Assembly: GCF_013201625.1 (NCBI RefSeq)
Contig: NZ_CP053839.1
Coordinates: 1,116,001 to 1,180,000, forward strand
Reading direction: 5' to 3'
Source: Aliarcobacter lanthieri
GTDB lineage: Bacteria; Campylobacterota; Campylobacteria; Campylobacterales; Arcobacteraceae
DNA: 64,000 nucleotides
Below are positions 26,080-34,704 of this stretch, in pieces (positions within the stretch are counted from its first letter, which is position 1; each line of letters opens with the position of its first letter). The translations under genes were made by a program, and so were the position numbers. The notes under the pieces were generated by a model. It was given only the letters and a program-made list of their open reading frames with translations, did not search any database and had not been told where the DNA came from.

Positions 26080-26315
26080 ATATTAATATTTTAAAAATAA
26101 AAGGATTTGTTAAAAAATCTGGAATTATTGACTTTGTAGGTTTTATGTTGATTTTCTTAATTTGTATAATTATGTTTTCAGCATATTCTGATATGGATAA
26201 ATTAAAAGAAGATTGTGGGAATCCATTTTCAAGAGATTGTATAGAAAATATTATTTGGTATAGTTTTCAGGCAACACCTTTTGGATATGTAATAGACTCT
26301 AAAAATTATAAATAA
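26076..26315 (+). CDS. Small membrane protein
   Basis: 79 residues, overlapping the previous gene by 4 bases. It has one transmembrane helix (FVGFMLIFLICIIMFSAY) and a short outer part with two Cys (KEDCGNPFSRDCIEN). Unknown function. Confidence 0.45.
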   Translation: MNINILKIKGFVKKSGIIDFVGFMLIFLICIIMFSAYSDMDKLKEDCGNPFSRDCIENIIWYSFQATPFGYVIDSKNYK

Positions 26316-26347
26316 AATATACATATATTAACAAATAAGGAGTAAAT

Positions 26348-26557
26348 ATGGGATTACCATTTTTAATGATAACTTGGATTTTTTGGTCTTTTGCAAGTTT
26401 TTTTATTGTAAGAATGAAACATAAATCCGATGTAGATACTCATGGTGATAGTATTTTTAGTGATTTTACTTTTATACAAATTTTATTACTTTGTATTGTT
26501 GTGGGAGTTGTATGTACTTTTCTTATAAATTTATTTTATATCTCTTTTTTTAAATAA
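26348..26557 (+). CDS. Small two-helix membrane protein
   Basis: 69 residues with an AAGGAG ribosome-binding site. Two transmembrane helices flank a short charged loop (MKHKSDVDTHGDS). Unknown function; part of the run of small membrane proteins. Confidence 0.5.
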   Translation: MGLPFLMITWIFWSFASFFIVRMKHKSDVDTHGDSIFSDFTFIQILLLCIVVGVVCTFLINLFYISFFK

Positions 26558-26573
26558 TACTTTAGGAAAACAA

Positions 26574-26927
26574 ATGAAACAATGCACAAAGTGTGGATAT
26601 CCTACTTTAAATGATAATGCTGAAAAATGTACTTGTGGAGCAACTAAAGAAAAATTTATTCGTAATCCAAATTTTGATAATTATGGAGAAGATGCAATGA
26701 CTTCTATAGAAAATGATACTTTTCCTATGTTTTTTTGGTTTGCAATTTCTATTATTTCTTTATTTGCAGGTTTGTTTTATTATTATGGCGATTGCAACTG
26801 TTTTATAGTTGATACTAAAAAAGATAGAACAGCTGAATTTCATTTCTATATTCTTTCTTTTTTCTCTTTTGTTATAGGAGTCTTGTATCCTCTTAGGTTT
26901 AAAAAAGATAAAGAAAATAGGATATAA
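26574..26927 (+). CDS. Zinc-ribbon membrane protein
   Basis: 117 residues. The N-terminus CTKCGYPTLNDNAEKCTCG is a four-Cys zinc ribbon, followed by a linker and two transmembrane helices (MFFWFAISIISLFAGLFYYY and FYILSFFSFVIGVLYPL). Architecture resembles many small ribbon-plus-membrane proteins without known function. Confidence 0.55.
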   Translation: MKQCTKCGYPTLNDNAEKCTCGATKEKFIRNPNFDNYGEDAMTSIENDTFPMFFWFAISIISLFAGLFYYYGDCNCFIVDTKKDRTAEFHFYILSFFSFVIGVLYPLRFKKDKENRI

Positions 26928-26929
26928 AA

Positions 26930-27331
26930 ATGAAAAAAATACCAATTTCAGAGTATTATGAGAATGAAGCAAAAGAGTATGATGATTTTCTTATAGACAA
27001 TGAAGCTCTTACTTGCATAAGAAGAGTTTTTACTATTGAATTTGAAGCTTGGAGTGGCAAGGCTATATGTGTAATAGGAGATGATATTGCACTTAAATTT
27101 TGGAGAATGAATGGATTTCAAACAGGAATGCTTGTCTATGAAGAATTCTTAGATATAGCTACTTTTTGTGCATTATTTAATTGCAATGTAAATGATTTAG
27201 ATTATTCTAATATTCGTGGGTATCATGATAAATCTATTGAAGGAATATATAGAGCCTTTAATAATGATTTATCTCTTGATAAATATGAAAACTTAGCTAA
27301 AAATTTTGGTTATAAAACAATTGGAGAATAA
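26930..27331 (+). CDS. Hypothetical soluble protein
   Basis: 133 residues beginning 2 bases after the previous stop. No membrane segment. It contains an ICVIGDDIALKFWRMNGFQTG segment and a C-terminal YRAFNNDLSLDKYENLAKNFG helix. Not recognised. Confidence 0.45.
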   Translation: MKKIPISEYYENEAKEYDDFLIDNEALTCIRRVFTIEFEAWSGKAICVIGDDIALKFWRMNGFQTGMLVYEEFLDIATFCALFNCNVNDLDYSNIRGYHDKSIEGIYRAFNNDLSLDKYENLAKNFGYKTIGE

Positions 27332-27332
27332 T

Positions 27333-27431
27333 ATGAAAAATACAATATTAATACTATTTATAGTTTTATTATTTGTGGGGTGTGGTTCAGTTAATCCATT
27401 AGAAGGAACTGGAAATAATTTTGTTTTTTAA
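27333..27431 (+). CDS. Tiny lipoprotein
   Basis: A 32-codon frame whose product is MKNTILILFIVLLFVGCGS plus 13 residues: a signal peptide with a lipobox (FVGC). Small lipoproteins of this type are entry-exclusion or lysis-like candidates on plasmids; the role here is unknown. The gene starts 1 base after the previous stop and ends in a terminator. Confidence 0.5.
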   Translation: MKNTILILFIVLLFVGCGSVNPLEGTGNNFVF

Positions 27432-27460
27432 GAAATAAGAACACGATGTTCCTATTTCTT
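27430..27460. terminator. Terminator between convergent genes
   Basis: Inverted repeat AAGAAATAAGAACA / TGTTCCTATTTCTT (14 bases each, one mismatch, 3-base loop). It overlaps the ends of the tiny lipoprotein gene and the convergent HTH gene, and serves both. Confidence 0.75.
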
Positions 27461-27697
27461 GTTAAAACAGGATAAGTTAATATTGATACCTTCAATTTTA
27501 AAAACTTTACTTTTTAAATCTTCATAGATTTTGGCTTTTGAATAATTATCTAACCAACTTTCTACCCAAGGTGGAATTGGTCTATTTTCGTCATTCCAAT
27601 TATTGACAGTATTGTATGAGATATTAGATAGTTCTGCAAATTCTCTTTTGCTTAAGTTTATGTTTTTTAAAAATTCAGTAAATTCTAGTTTATTCAT
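27452..27697 (-). CDS. Small HTH regulator
   Basis: 81 residues. The pattern LSKREFAELSNISYNTVNNWNDE is an XRE-like helix-turn-helix, followed by PPWVESWLDNYSKAKI. A paralogue with the same arrangement lies at 55528-55752. It is divergent from the 27816 gene, with operator-like repeats between them, so it probably represses both directions. Confidence 0.65.
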   Translation of the reverse strand: MNKLEFTEFLKNINLSKREFAELSNISYNTVNNWNDENRPIPPWVESWLDNYSKAKIYEDLKSKVFKIEGININLSCFNKK

Positions 27698-27710
27698 ATT
27701 TTATACCTAA

Positions 27711-27804
27711 ATGTTGTAATTTTATATAAAATTTTATCTGTATGTTGCTTAAAATCTTGACATTAGAGTCAATATGTTGTATAATAATCATTCAAAAACA
27801 ACAT
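27711..27804. promoter_or_regulatory. Promoter with palindromic operators
   Basis: TTGACA (27757-27762) and TATAAT (27780-27785) with an ideal 17-base spacer read toward the 27816 gene. The -35 box is inside the palindrome TTGAC-ATTAGA-GTCAA. ATGTTGT-type repeats occur at 27711 and 27774, with ATGTTGC at 27742 and the inverse ACAACAT at 27798-27804. They are candidate sites for the divergent HTH protein. Confidence 0.7.
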
Positions 27805-27815
27805 AAAGGGGTAAA

Positions 27816-28004
27816 GTGAACATAGAAAAAATAAATAATAATATAACTGAACTAGAAAAAGTTGAAGGTATATTATGTATATGTATAAATAACTTATATG
27901 ATGAAAAATCAGATAAATTAAATGTTGCTTATGTGTTAGAAATGACAAATGATAAGATAACATCAATTAAACAAGAATTTGATAGTATAACTCAATTAAA
28001 ATAA
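27816..28004 (+). CDS. Hypothetical small protein
   Basis: 62 residues from a GTG start preceded by AAAGGGG, right behind a strong promoter. Helical and charged, with two Cys in ILCICINN. It is the first gene of a two-gene unit with the lipoprotein at 28020. Unknown function. Confidence 0.5.
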   Translation: MNIEKINNNITELEKVEGILCICINNLYDEKSDKLNVAYVLEMTNDKITSIKQEFDSITQLK

Positions 28005-28019
28005 ACATTAGGAGATATA

Positions 28020-28706
28020 ATGAATAAAATAACATTAGTTGGTACAATTTTAGCTGTAACTCTTTTTACTGGGTGTGCAGGGGGAAGTTTTAAACAATTT
28101 GTTGATAAGCAATTAGGTGTTCCTCAATCAAAACAAGAAATGGTTGCACAAAATAGTGATAAAGAAATGGCTGAAGCTTTTAGCATTTTACTAGATCCAG
28201 TAAATCAAGCTAAAAAAGATAGAACAGTTGATGTTAGAGGAGTTAAAGAAGGTAGTATTGAACTAAGTGCATATAATTTTATTAGATATTCGGATAATAT
28301 AAATAGTGATAAATATAAAGAACTGTACTTAACTTTAATAGAAGAATCTCAACCAGCAAAAATATTTGTTGATGTAGCTACAAAAAGAGGGAATAAAGTT
28401 AAAGCATTTAAAGGAGCAATAAATTATATAGTTTTTGGAAATGATATAGATACATACAGATTAGGAACAAATGGAGTTTCATATCACTATGAAACATCAC
28501 CAACATATATTGAATTTGATTTAAATAATAGAATAGTTTCAATTATGGCATATATGGCTGAAACTCAATTTCAATCAAACCTTCCAAAATCAGAACTTAC
28601 AAAAGATTTAACATTTTTTATAGTAACTGGTTCAAAAGCAAAAGCTAAACAAGGACAATTAACAAATAAATATTTAGAAGATAACTTTTTATTTAATGTT
28701 AATTGA
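28020..28706 (+). CDS. Lipoprotein of unknown function
   Basis: 228 residues. The signal peptide ends in the lipobox LFTGCAGG, so the protein is lipid-anchored. The mature part has alternating strands and an FIVTGSKAKAK segment near the end. It is followed by a hairpin terminator and lies in the plasmid core, 15 bases after the previous gene; surface exclusion is a possibility but nothing in the sequence shows it. Confidence 0.6.
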   Translation: MNKITLVGTILAVTLFTGCAGGSFKQFVDKQLGVPQSKQEMVAQNSDKEMAEAFSILLDPVNQAKKDRTVDVRGVKEGSIELSAYNFIRYSDNINSDKYKELYLTLIEESQPAKIFVDVATKRGNKVKAFKGAINYIVFGNDIDTYRLGTNGVSYHYETSPTYIEFDLNNRIVSIMAYMAETQFQSNLPKSELTKDLTFFIVTGSKAKAKQGQLTNKYLEDNFLFNVN

Positions 28707-28743
28707 TTTATTTGGTAGTTCTAATATGGAACTACTAAATAAA
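28707..28743. terminator. Terminator between lipoprotein and repressor genes
   Basis: 15-base arms TTTATTTGGTAGTTC / GAACTACTAAATAAA with one G-T pair and a 7-base loop. It is shared by the convergent genes on both sides. Confidence 0.75.
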
Positions 28744-29334
28744 AGTTTCTCTTATTAATCTAAAACTAATTTTACCAATAATTTCAAATTTTTTAAATTC
28801 ATCAGATGTTAATTTTGTAGTATTATCTTCATCATCTCTTAATGAATAAGTTCCATCTAAATCAATAGATATAACTACAGGAAAATATATATTATTTGAT
28901 TTGATTAAACAATAAGTATTGTGTGAAATTTCTTTACTTTTTGTATCAATTATATATATTTTTTTATCATTAATATAAGCTCTGTACTCTTCTTTAGATA
29001 AGTTGCTAGTAGGAATAGAAATTGAATAATTTTCATTGTCTAATAATTTGATTGATGAAAAATCTTTGCTACATTCAATTTTATTTTCTGAAATATTAAT
29101 TTTAGTGTTGCTATTGTTTTCTTCTGTATTTAAAAAAATTTCATCTAAACTAATATTCGTTTTTTTACAAAAATTAATAATCTTCTCATACGGAAGCAAA
29201 CCCCTTTTTAGTGTTGCTGATAATGAAGAAGGAGATAACTCTAACTTACCTGCAAGTTGTCTATCACTCGTTATTTGAAGTTTTGTTTTTAACTTACTTA
29301 TAACTCCACTTATATATTCATTATTGTTTTCCAA
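28735..29334 (-). CDS. CI/S24-like repressor without visible self-cleavage residues
   Basis: 199 residues. Residues 15-65 form a CI-type helix-turn-helix (ITSDRQLAGKLELSPSSLSATLKRG, then a KIINFCKKTNISLDEIF helix). After a polar linker comes a strand-rich C-terminal domain like the S24/LexA fold (YRAYINDKKIYIIDTKSKEIS...). I do not see the usual G-D-S-M-x-P serine, so it is probably not self-cleaving. It is divergent from the UvrD-like helicase and Rep genes and may control them. Confidence 0.65.
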   Translation of the reverse strand: MENNNEYISGVISKLKTKLQITSDRQLAGKLELSPSSLSATLKRGLLPYEKIINFCKKTNISLDEIFLNTEENNSNTKINISENKIECSKDFSSIKLLDNENYSISIPTSNLSKEEYRAYINDKKIYIIDTKSKEISHNTYCLIKSNNIYFPVVISIDLDGTYSLRDDEDNTTKLTSDEFKKFEIIGKISFRLIRETFI

Positions 29335-29634
29335 TATATATCCTTACTGTATAAGTTCTATATATATTTAATATTAGAAAAAGAATATTCATATTAAATA
29401 TTTAATAATACTTTTGAGTAATAATATAAATTTGTATATGTAACATTAATAAATATTTAAGTAATAATATATTAATATCAATACAATATATACACTTTGT
29501 AGATGTTCAGAATACAGTGTATATTAAATGTAAACATAAAAGCCTATATACATATTTATATATATCGCATTTAACACAAAAGTATAAGTATTATATAGGT
29601 TTTTCTATAAAAAAGCAACAAATAGAGGTATTTT
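29335..29634. promoter_or_regulatory. Divergent AT-rich control region
   Basis: A 300-base gap between the repressor and the helicase gene. It contains the inverted repeat ATACACT / AGTGTAT (29490-29496 and 29516-29522), a likely repressor operator, and long AT runs. Just before 29635 is AGAGG as ribosome-binding site for a GTG start. Confidence 0.5.
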
Positions 29635-30999
29635 GTGATTTTATCAGAAGAGCAAATAAATATTATAAATATAGCTAAAAAATTAAATGAAAATGAAATA
29701 CTTAAAATTAATGCCTTTGCTGGAACAGGTAAAACTACTACATTAAATGAAATTTCAAAAAATATTTATGACAAAACTTTTTTGTATTTAGCGTTTAATA
29801 ATGATATTGTAAAAGATGCAAAAAAGAAATTTAAGGGTAATGTTGTTCCTACAACTGTAAATTCTTTAGCTTATAAAAATGTAATTATTCCTAATGGCTA
29901 TAACCTTGCAAAGCAATCATTTTCTGCATTTTATGTTGGTGAGATTCTTTCAATAGATTTTAGTGATGCATATGATGTATTAAGAATATATTCAATGTTT
30001 TGTAATTCAGATTATAAGACTATAGATGAAATAAAAAGTAAATATATTCCTAAACGATTAGATAGTTTTGAATATGCTCAAATTTTATATGACAAAATTA
30101 AGAATAAAGAACTTGAGTGTGATCACTCTTTTTATTTAAAAGAGTATGAATTAAGTAACCTAGCAAAAAAATTTAATTATGACTATATATTGTTAGATGA
30201 GGCACAAGATACAAATCCTGTAACTTTGAGTATTTTTAATCAATTATCAGGTAGAAAAATTCTTGTAGGAGATACACATCAAACAATTTATCAGTTTAGA
30301 GATAGTGTAAATGCAATGGAAACTATTTGTAGTGATTATACTTGCTATTTATCAACAACTTACAGATGTAATCAAAAGATTGTTGATTATGCGAATATAG
30401 TTCTAAAAAAATTTAAAAAAGAAAATGTTGAATTGGTTTCTGGAATTTTAAATCAGGACTTAACAACTATAAATGAAACAGCTTACATTACAAGAACAAA
30501 TTCAGAAATTATAAAATTAATACAAAAACTTGATAACTTTGATTGTAAAAAGAATCTTGAGGACATTTTTGGATTAAGTTTAGATATTTATAAAACATTC
30601 ATAAGTGATAAAAAAGATGATTTTAAAAGCAAGAAGTATGAATTTTTAAATAAATTTAATTATTTAAAAGATTTAAAAGAATATGCAAAAAAAGTAGATG
30701 ATGTTGAATTAACAGGTGCAGTAAGAAATGCTGAAATGTTTAAAGGATATTTGTTTGTTCTATTTAACAAAGCAAAAACAAAACAAGACACAAATTCAAA
30801 AAATAAATTAATAACAGCTCATAAATCAAAAGGTTTAGAATATGATGAAGTAAAAATTTGTGAAGATTTCAAGAACCCTGAAAATTGTGATACATCGTCT
30901 GATTTTATTTGTGAATCCAACCTTTTATATGTAGCTATAACTAGAGCTAAAAAAAATATAGAATTTTTAGGCGAAGGGATACTAGATGCGATTTATTAA
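29635..30999 (+). CDS. UvrD/Rep-like SF1 helicase
   Basis: 454 residues from a GTG start. Motif Q/I: LSEEQINII and INAFAGTGKTTTL (Walker A). Motif II: ILLDEAQDTNPVTL. Motif III: LVGDTHQTIYQFRDS. Motif IV: STTYRCN. Motif V/VI: ITAHKSKGLEYDEVK and LLYVAITRAKKNIEF. The enzyme is compact, similar to plasmid or phage UvrD-like/FBH1-like helicases, and is expected to unwind DNA 3'-5'. It is the first gene of a unit leading to the initiator gene, so a role in plasmid replication or recombination is plausible. Confidence 0.85.
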   Translation: MILSEEQINIINIAKKLNENEILKINAFAGTGKTTTLNEISKNIYDKTFLYLAFNNDIVKDAKKKFKGNVVPTTVNSLAYKNVIIPNGYNLAKQSFSAFYVGEILSIDFSDAYDVLRIYSMFCNSDYKTIDEIKSKYIPKRLDSFEYAQILYDKIKNKELECDHSFYLKEYELSNLAKKFNYDYILLDEAQDTNPVTLSIFNQLSGRKILVGDTHQTIYQFRDSVNAMETICSDYTCYLSTTYRCNQKIVDYANIVLKKFKKENVELVSGILNQDLTTINETAYITRTNSEIIKLIQKLDNFDCKKNLEDIFGLSLDIYKTFISDKKDDFKSKKYEFLNKFNYLKDLKEYAKKVDDVELTGAVRNAEMFKGYLFVLFNKAKTKQDTNSKNKLITAHKSKGLEYDEVKICEDFKNPENCDTSSDFICESNLLYVAITRAKKNIEFLGEGILDAIY

Positions 31000-31468
31000 T
31001 CCAGAAGAGTTTGATTTTGTTGAACATTGGCAATTTGATGATAAAAAATATATAGCAGCTTTTTTTTACAAACTCAAAAATAGTTATCCGAATATAGAGG
31101 ATGAAGAGTATGTTTCTTATATAAAATACAGAATATTTATTGAATACAAGAAAAAAGATAAAAATTTAGTTGTTAATTCATCTCTTATTGGTAAATTAAG
31201 AATGGAATTATATAGAACTAATAAACGAAATTTAGAAAATAACTATAATATTGAAGCATATTCTATTTGCTTTATTGAAAAATTTATGATTGATGAACAT
31301 TATGATGAAAATGATTTTACAGATTTTTTAATAGATATTGAAAGAATTTGTTGTTCAAAAACAAAAGATGCTTTATTAAAAAAAATCAATGGAGAAAATT
31401 TAACAAGAAATGATTTCAAAATATTAAAAAACAATAGAGATAAAATAGTTGAATACCTTAATATTTGA
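30986..31468 (+). CDS. Hypothetical protein
   Basis: 160 residues, overlapping the helicase gene by 14 bases. The product is helical and charged with no recognised motif. The overlap on both sides shows it belongs to the replication operon. Confidence 0.5.
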   Translation: MRFINPEEFDFVEHWQFDDKKYIAAFFYKLKNSYPNIEDEEYVSYIKYRIFIEYKKKDKNLVVNSSLIGKLRMELYRTNKRNLENNYNIEAYSICFIEKFMIDEHYDENDFTDFLIDIERICCSKTKDALLKKINGENLTRNDFKILKNNRDKIVEYLNI

Positions 31469-32123
31469 ACAAATTATTAAAGAACTATCAATTAAGTATT
31501 GTATGCAAGATATTGATATTATAAATTTATTAATTAAAAGTGCTGAATCAGTTTTTAACACTTCTTTACAACTTTCAAATAAAGAAGGAATAGTTTTTTT
31601 ACTAAAAGTATCAAACAATAAAAGAATAAATTTAACACAAAATACACTAAAAAAAATATCTATAATTTTTGAAAATAATTTAAAAGATACAAATAAAATA
31701 ATACAAATAAATAGTGCTAAAAAATTATTAAAAAATAGGGATATTGTTAGTTTTGAGATATTAAAAAAGATGGATAACTATTTCATTTGTGGATTTAATA
31801 ATTTAATATCAAAACTTCCATTTAAAAATATTCCTGAACCAGATATGGAAACTTTTATCATAGGAACAAGACACTATGGAATTATACACTCATATTCTTA
31901 TTCTAAGGATGAAATTGTTTTGAATTGTAAGCACAATCTTGTGGAAATAAAAAAAGCAAGTTCTATACTATTAGATTTGGAGATAACTAGAATTAATAGA
32001 TTTTATGGAAAAAGAATAAAAATTTATGCAAACGAAATTCCAGATAAAGTAATTATAAAAAATCTTAAGATTATATATCCAAAAGAGAAGATTATCTTTT
32101 TTAAGGACAAAAATGGAAACTAA
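31449..32123 (+). CDS. Hypothetical protein, replication operon
   Basis: 224 residues from a TTG at 31449 that overlaps the previous gene. The C-terminal 100 residues are strand-rich with FIIGTRHYGIIHSYSYSKDEIVL, which looks like a small barrel (S1/KOW-like), then a basic end (RINRFYGKRIKIY). Its end overlaps the initiator gene by 11 bases. A nucleic-acid-binding role is only an impression. Confidence 0.45.
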   Translation: MNTLIFEQIIKELSIKYCMQDIDIINLLIKSAESVFNTSLQLSNKEGIVFLLKVSNNKRINLTQNTLKKISIIFENNLKDTNKIIQINSAKKLLKNRDIVSFEILKKMDNYFICGFNNLISKLPFKNIPEPDMETFIIGTRHYGIIHSYSYSKDEIVLNCKHNLVEIKKASSILLDLEITRINRFYGKRIKIYANEIPDKVIIKNLKIIYPKEKIIFFKDKNGN

Positions 32124-32859
32124 AAAAACTATAGTTTTTGAAAAAAGTAGAAATTTAGAACCTGAAATATTTAAACAAAATAATCTCATTGAATGCTCTT
32201 TTAAAGAGCTCGATACTTGGAGTGAAATACATCATGATTTATTCAATGAGTTGATAGCTATTTATCAGCATTATGAACATAAGGAAGGGTTATTTGAGGA
32301 ACTAAATAGAAGAATTTATGTTAGAAGGAGCACCTTAGAAAAAAATGCAAATATAAGAAGAAAAAATAATAAAGAAATATTTGAACTTCTTAAAAAAATG
32401 AGAGATACATCATTCACAATTAAAGGTATTTATCAGTCAAATGGTTACAAAACAACAGCAGTTATAAGTTTTTTTAATTCCGTTTACTTACATGAAAAAC
32501 CAGGAAAAGAATCATATTTTGAGATTGAATACACTGAATTATTTGCAATGTTATGTGATAAATCATATTCTTTAAAATATGGTAATTATTCAAAGCTAAA
32601 TTTACTCAATACAACTAGTTTGAGAAGTAAATATGCAAAAGCTCTGTACGAGCTAATTGAATTATATAAATACAAAGGACAAGTTACACTTAGGGAAGAA
32701 AACCTAAAAACACTTCTTAAATATGATGTTAAAAATTATAGATTTTCATACCTTCTTAGAGAAATTGATAAAGTATATGAAACTGTAAATAGTCACACTA
32801 AGTTCTCATATATACCTCATAAGAATACAAAATCTATAACTTTCATAATAGAAAAGTAA
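32113..32859 (+). CDS. Rep_3-type plasmid replication initiator
   Basis: 248 residues with the two winged-helix domains of Rep_3 (RepB/RepE-like) initiators: the first around residues 60-125 and the second ending in a basic region. Signature pieces are YTELFAMLCDKSYSLKY and LRSKYAKALYELIELYKYKG. It is directly followed by a cluster of seven 16-bp iterons, the expected binding sites. It is expected to bind the iterons, open the AT-rich region and load the helicase. A Rep gene on an integrated element suggests a plasmid origin or a replicating excised form. Confidence 0.8.
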   Translation: METKKTIVFEKSRNLEPEIFKQNNLIECSFKELDTWSEIHHDLFNELIAIYQHYEHKEGLFEELNRRIYVRRSTLEKNANIRRKNNKEIFELLKKMRDTSFTIKGIYQSNGYKTTAVISFFNSVYLHEKPGKESYFEIEYTELFAMLCDKSYSLKYGNYSKLNLLNTTSLRSKYAKALYELIELYKYKGQVTLREENLKTLLKYDVKNYRFSYLLREIDKVYETVNSHTKFSYIPHKNTKSITFIIEK

Positions 32860-33487
32860 GCAAAATTCATTTAAGCTTATTTTTTAGAAAAATAATTTTT
32901 ATACCAAAATTTAATCAATTTAAGAAGAAATAAAGTAATAGAAGCCGATTTCAAGGCTCTTATAATGGTGTACCAAAAAATCACAAATAATTTTGCCATA
33001 AAATGGGACTTCCAGAAAATCTATTCACATGTGGGTGTACCGAAAAATCACCAAATTTTAACTCTTTTCTTTATAAAACTCCTTTTTAATGGTATCTGTA
33101 TATACTTATTCACTACCTATTTAAAAAAAGTAGTTTTTTGATGAGTTTATTAAACTTTAAGTTTAGGGGTGTACCCAAAAATCACAATAAAAATAAATAA
33201 TGCCGTATTTATAGGATTTTCTATTTTTAGGGGTGTAACCAAAAATCACCAAATTTCATTTTGACCTGTACAAATAAATCACAAAACCTGTACCCAAAAA
33301 TCACTAATGTGAATAAACCTGTACCGAAAAATCACAAATAATTGGAAAAATTATCACACTATAAGCACTATATAGTCGAAACATTAAGCTATATATAAGC
33401 TACTTATTCACACCCCTAACTTATATTAACTAAGACAATTTTTTACTATATAAGGAAAAAGTGAGAAAAAAATACTTTAAGTTTTCA
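32860..33487. other. Iteron-type replication origin (oriV)
   Basis: Seven direct copies of a 16-base iteron, consensus TGTACC(C/G)AAAAATCAC, start at 32969, 33036, 33170, 33234, 33267, 33289 and 33320. The copies at 32969, 33234 and 33267 deviate in one to three bases. Two DnaA-box-like sites are present: TTATTCACT (33106) and TTATTCACA (33404). The flanks are AT-rich and would serve as the unwinding region. No gene is seen in the stretch. Confidence 0.85.
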
Positions 33488-33605
33488 AATCAAAAATATA
33501 CAAAATCCAAAATTTACAAAAAAACTATTCATAAAAAGTGCCTTTTATTGTTTTAATTATCTTGAATAAAGAAATTAAAATTAAAAAGGATGAAAATGAA
33601 AAAAA
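33488..33605 (+). repeat. 118-bp duplicated leader, copy 1
   Basis: Identical base for base to 39165-39282. It covers an upstream region, the ribosome-binding site AAAAAGGA and the first codons (ATGAAAATGAAAAAAA) of the downstream gene, so it is a promoter-leader cassette for the first transfer operon. A clear -10/-35 pair was not assigned. Confidence 0.85.
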
Positions 33606-34384
33606 CTCTTATTGGATTGGCACTATTAACATCAACTCTTTTACATGCAAATGAAAATGTTAAAAAAGATTTAAATTCAAATTCAGGAGTAAATTACGAA
33701 TTGCAGCTTATAAGTTCTGTAATTCCAAATACAGCTATTTCAAAATATGAATTGAGTGAGATACAAGGCTTTTACAAAGTTTATTTGGATAATGGAAATA
33801 TTTTTTATGTTAATCCATTTAGTAAATTATTAGTATTTGGAGAAATATGGACTAATGGTGGTTTTTCTATAACTCAAAATGATAGAAGCAAATGGCAAAG
33901 CGAACTATCTCAAACAATTTTAAAAAGTTTAAATGAGGATTATAAAGTAGAAGATTTAACAAAAGTAGCAAAAAAAGTTAATTATGGAACAGGAAGTAGT
34001 AAATATGAATTTATATTATTTACAGATCCAAACTGCTCTTATTGCAAAATAACAGAGGAATATTTTGAAGATAACAAAAATGTAGATTTACATATCGTTT
34101 TTACACCATTTCTTCAAAATTCTGAAGAGATTAGCTTAAAAGCTTTATCTTCAAAAAACTTAAAACAGACAATTAAAGATATTAAAAACAATAAGATACC
34201 AAATGTTTCAGTAACTGAAAAAGCTAAAGAAGAGTTAAAAGTTATGCAAGAGTTAGTTATGAAATTAAAAATAACTGGTACTCCTAAGATAATTGTTGTT
34301 GATAAAACAGAAAATAAAATTATAGAAAGCATTGATGGTGCAAATATTGAACTAATTGATAAATACCAAAAGGAAAATAAATAA
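33596..34384 (+). CDS. DsbC-like thiol-disulfide isomerase of the transfer system
   Basis: 262 residues from ATG 33596 (ATG 33590 is adjacent but too close to the ribosome-binding site). Signal peptide MKKTLIGLALLTSTLLHA. A DsbC-like N-terminal dimerisation part precedes a thioredoxin fold with FTDPNCSYCKITEEYFE (CxxC, active site CSYC) and a later ITGTPKIIVVD (cis-Pro loop). It acts in the periplasm, probably helping fold the Cys-rich TraN/TraU/TraH/TrbC proteins encoded downstream. F plasmids carry TrbB for this role. The gene is first in its operon. Confidence 0.75.
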   Translation: MKKTLIGLALLTSTLLHANENVKKDLNSNSGVNYELQLISSVIPNTAISKYELSEIQGFYKVYLDNGNIFYVNPFSKLLVFGEIWTNGGFSITQNDRSKWQSELSQTILKSLNEDYKVEDLTKVAKKVNYGTGSSKYEFILFTDPNCSYCKITEEYFEDNKNVDLHIVFTPFLQNSEEISLKALSSKNLKQTIKDIKNNKIPNVSVTEKAKEELKVMQELVMKLKITGTPKIIVVDKTENKIIESIDGANIELIDKYQKENK

Positions 34385-34704
34385 TGCATTTTGATACGAA
34401 TAATAAAAAATGTGATATTTGCGATGCGAGAATGTTTAATAAAATGTCTTTTAGTCCAACATTAAATATTTGTTCAAAAGATTGTTTAGAAGAGCTATTT
34501 AGAGTATGTAAAAAAATTAAAATCAAAAAAAAACATTTAAGAGAGTTGCTATTTAAACCAAAATATAAAACCAGACAACTAAAAAAGAGAATAGCTAAGA
34601 AAAATCAAATTAGTAAAAAAATATTGTCTTTTGAGATTGAGACTAGAAAATTTGATATCCAACAATATCCAAATAAAAATAAAGGGGAAGAAAATGTTCT
34701 TTGA
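34384..34704 (+). CDS. Hypothetical basic protein with Cys-pair motif
   Basis: 106 residues; ATG overlaps the preceding stop (TAATG). The N-terminus CDICDARMFNKMSFSP...CSKDC has four Cys, probably a zinc finger, followed by a Lys-rich C-terminal half. It overlaps the next gene by 11 bases. Function in the transfer operon is unknown. Confidence 0.5.
   Translation: MHFDTNNKKCDICDARMFNKMSFSPTLNICSKDCLEELFRVCKKIKIKKKHLRELLFKPKYKTRQLKKRIAKKNQISKKILSFEIETRKFDIQQYPNKNKGEENVL

Noticed and set aside
32969-33335. CRISPR array
   Set aside because: The repeats are 16 bases with irregular spacing of 6 to 118 bases and lie after a Rep_3 gene, so they are iterons.
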